A stretch of DNA of 64,000 bases, taken from contig NZ_JAAMRF010000010.1 of the NCBI RefSeq assembly GCF_013522725.1, forward strand, positions 62,001-126,000, read 5' to 3'. Every line of letters begins with the position of its first letter. The stretch's first letter is position 1. This DNA is from Stutzerimonas azotifigens (GTDB lineage: Bacteria; Pseudomonadota; Gammaproteobacteria; Pseudomonadales; Pseudomonadaceae). Below the pieces are notes generated by a model that was not told where the DNA came from, did not search any database, and worked only from the letters and a program-made list of their open reading frames with translations. The translations under genes and the position numbers were made by a program. Positions 62,686-64,000 of the stretch are shown here, piece by piece.

Positions 62686-64000
62686 ATGCGCAAAGTGATT
62701 CGAGCCGGCCTGGCGCTCCTGGCGCTGGCCGGCTGGGGGACGGGTGCGTCCGCCGACTCGCCAGTCCCGGACGCGCTGCATGTACAAGTGCTGACCACCG
62801 ACTTCGTCCTGCAAGGCAAGCTCGACCGCCTTGCGACCTGGGCGGCAGCATCCGGCGTCACGCTTTCGGCCACCCGGGGCTACACGACCGAAGCACGTCC
62901 GGACACCACCGTCCCCGGCCTTTTCATCCTGGATACACCGCGCCCGGCCGACCTGGCTGCCGTGCAGCAAACCTTCGGTGAGCTGATCGCGGCAGGCAAC
63001 ACGCCGTGGATCCGGATCGGGGGCGGTCCGCCTGCTTTCGGCAATCTGCCCGGTCCAGTGGCCAGGCGCCTGATCGCCTATTACGCCAACGGTGGTGAAC
63101 GCAACCTGCGCCATCTGTTCGCCTATCTGCGGGCCTGGCACGACGGCACCTCCGCCGACGCGGTCCCCTTGCCCACCGAACTTGGCAAGATCGGCTTCTA
63201 CCACCCCGCGGCGCAGAAGCCCTTCGATGACGTCGATGAGTATCTGGCCTGGGCCGCCGAGCGCTGGGCGCCGGACGCGCCCCGGGTAGCGTTCGCCATC
63301 CACCGGGGCGCCCTCGTCGATGACCAGCTACGGCTGATCGACGCGCTGATCACGCGTAGCGAAGCACTGGGGCAGGCGCCCATGGCGTTCTGGATGGATG
63401 ATCGGGAGCCTGACGCGCTGACCAGGATCCTGACACCTGCGCGCAGCGACGTACTGGTCAACCTTCAGCATATGCAGAACGGCCCGGCACGACAGGCGGA
63501 ATTCCTTGCGCTGAACATTCCGGTGCTGTCGACGCTGACCTTTCGCGAAGGCGATCGGGCGCAATGGCAGGCCTCATCCAGCGGCGTTTCTCCTCGCACC
63601 ACCGCGACACTGCTGGCGGTCCCGGAAAGCTGGGGCATGACCGATCCGCTGGTGATCGCAGCCGTGGAAAACGGCGAGCCCATGCCGATTCCGGAACAGG
63701 TGGACGCGCTGCTGCACAAGGTCGCCAGCCTCGTCCGGCTGCGTCGGTTGGCACCCGCCGACAAGCACCTGGCGCTGATGTTCTGGAATCATCCGGACGG
63801 CGACAAGAACCTGGCTGCCTCGAACCTCAACGTCCCCCGCAGCCTCGCCCATCTCACGACCGCACTGCAGCAGGCCGGCTATGACGTACCGAAGAGGAAT
63901 GAGCCGGAACTGATCGAGATCGCGCAGCGCCTGCTTGGCGGTTACTACCGGCCCGAATCGCTCGATAGCCTGCTCGAAGACGGCCTGGCGGTGACCCTGT
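62686..64000 (+). CDS. cobN: CobN-like chelatase-family protein, cut by the window end
   Basis: The first 438 residues of a CobN/magnesium chelatase H-type protein, running off the right edge without a stop. An N-terminal signal-like segment (KVIRAGLALLALAGWGTGASA) suggests export, unlike cobalamin-synthesis CobN, which is cytoplasmic. Conserved segments include GYYRPESLDS and the glycine-rich IRIGGGPPAFGNLPGPVA. It starts one base after the TonB-receptor stop, so the two are one operon. In P. aeruginosa a similar gene belongs to the Zur regulon; metal delivery is a plausible function (inference). Confidence 0.82.
   Translation, partial: MRKVIRAGLALLALAGWGTGASADSPVPDALHVQVLTTDFVLQGKLDRLATWAAASGVTLSATRGYTTEARPDTTVPGLFILDTPRPADLAAVQQTFGELIAAGNTPWIRIGGGPPAFGNLPGPVARRLIAYYANGGERNLRHLFAYLRAWHDGTSADAVPLPTELGKIGFYHPAAQKPFDDVDEYLAWAAERWAPDAPRVAFAIHRGALVDDQLRLIDALITRSEALGQAPMAFWMDDREPDALTRILTPARSDVLVNLQHMQNGPARQAEFLALNIPVLSTLTFREGDRAQWQASSSGVSPRTTATLLAVPESWGMTDPLVIAAVENGEPMPIPEQVDALLHKVASLVRLRRLAPADKHLALMFWNHPDGDKNLAASNLNVPRSLAHLTTALQQAGYDVPKRNEPELIEIAQRLLGGYYRPESLDSLLEDGLAVTL

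Noticed and set aside
1-64000. CRISPR arrays
   Set aside because: No regularly spaced 25-40 base repeats with unique spacers were seen; the only short array is the 10-11 bp repeat set at 31661-31757.

Overview
The window looks like a chromosome segment of a Pseudomonas or Stutzerimonas-type gammaproteobacterium. The right half carries a pseudomonad-style chemotaxis cluster, an Lrp/LysE pair, an AsmA protein and a Zur-type rpmE2 / TonB receptor / CobN-like locus that resembles the zinc-starvation genes known from P. aeruginosa. This assignment is inferred from gene content and protein similarity recalled from memory; no search was run.

Bases 1 to about 32,700 are accessory DNA, probably the cargo part of an integrative element whose integrase and left end lie outside the window. 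The mobile-element markers are a small zinc-knuckle protein, a DUF932 gene (frameshifted), a YqaJ-type exonuclease, a Gp3-like directionality-factor-family protein, a RadC/MPN protein, an inovirus Gp2-like protein, an AlpA regulator and a decayed IS2-like transposase. Four blocks of defence-type genes sit among them, all on the minus strand: (i) a Gabija-like OLD-nuclease/UvrD-helicase pair (188-4458); (ii) a tightly coupled SNF2 helicase / type III-like methyltransferase / type III-like Res nuclease operon (8980-16437); (iii) a Wadjet/MksBEF-like SMC operon in the unusual order D-C-A-B (16834-22611), divergent from a WYL regulator that has a perfect 18-bp palindrome in front of it; and (iv) a loose cluster made of a CHAT protease-like protein, an unrecognised helical protein and a large PD-(D/E)XK protein (23726-29395). 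Block (iv) is the best candidate for an undescribed system. Three genes in the element have small frame-disrupting lesions (5741-5743, 25025-25032, 27060/27061).

At 31,661-31,757 nine helically phased 10-11 bp repeats lie directly in front of a gene with a C-terminal ribbon-helix-helix domain. This is an operator- or centromere-like array near the right end of the accessory region. The island/chromosome junction falls somewhere between about 32,640 and 33,430.

From 33,434 to 42,712 runs a ten-gene chemotaxis operon: MCP, CheY, STAS protein, CheA, CheW, MCP, CheW, CheR, CheD, CheB. It is followed by a metallo-beta-lactamase/beta-CASP protein, a two-domain KaiC-like ATPase translationally coupled to a hybrid histidine kinase, another MCP, Lrp and LysE-type genes, a pirin, a YcaC-like hydrolase, a XapX protein, a Tat-exported amidohydrolase, an MFS exporter with an extra C-terminal domain, AsmA, and finally a Zur box followed by rpmE2, a TonB receptor and a CobN-like gene cut by the window end.
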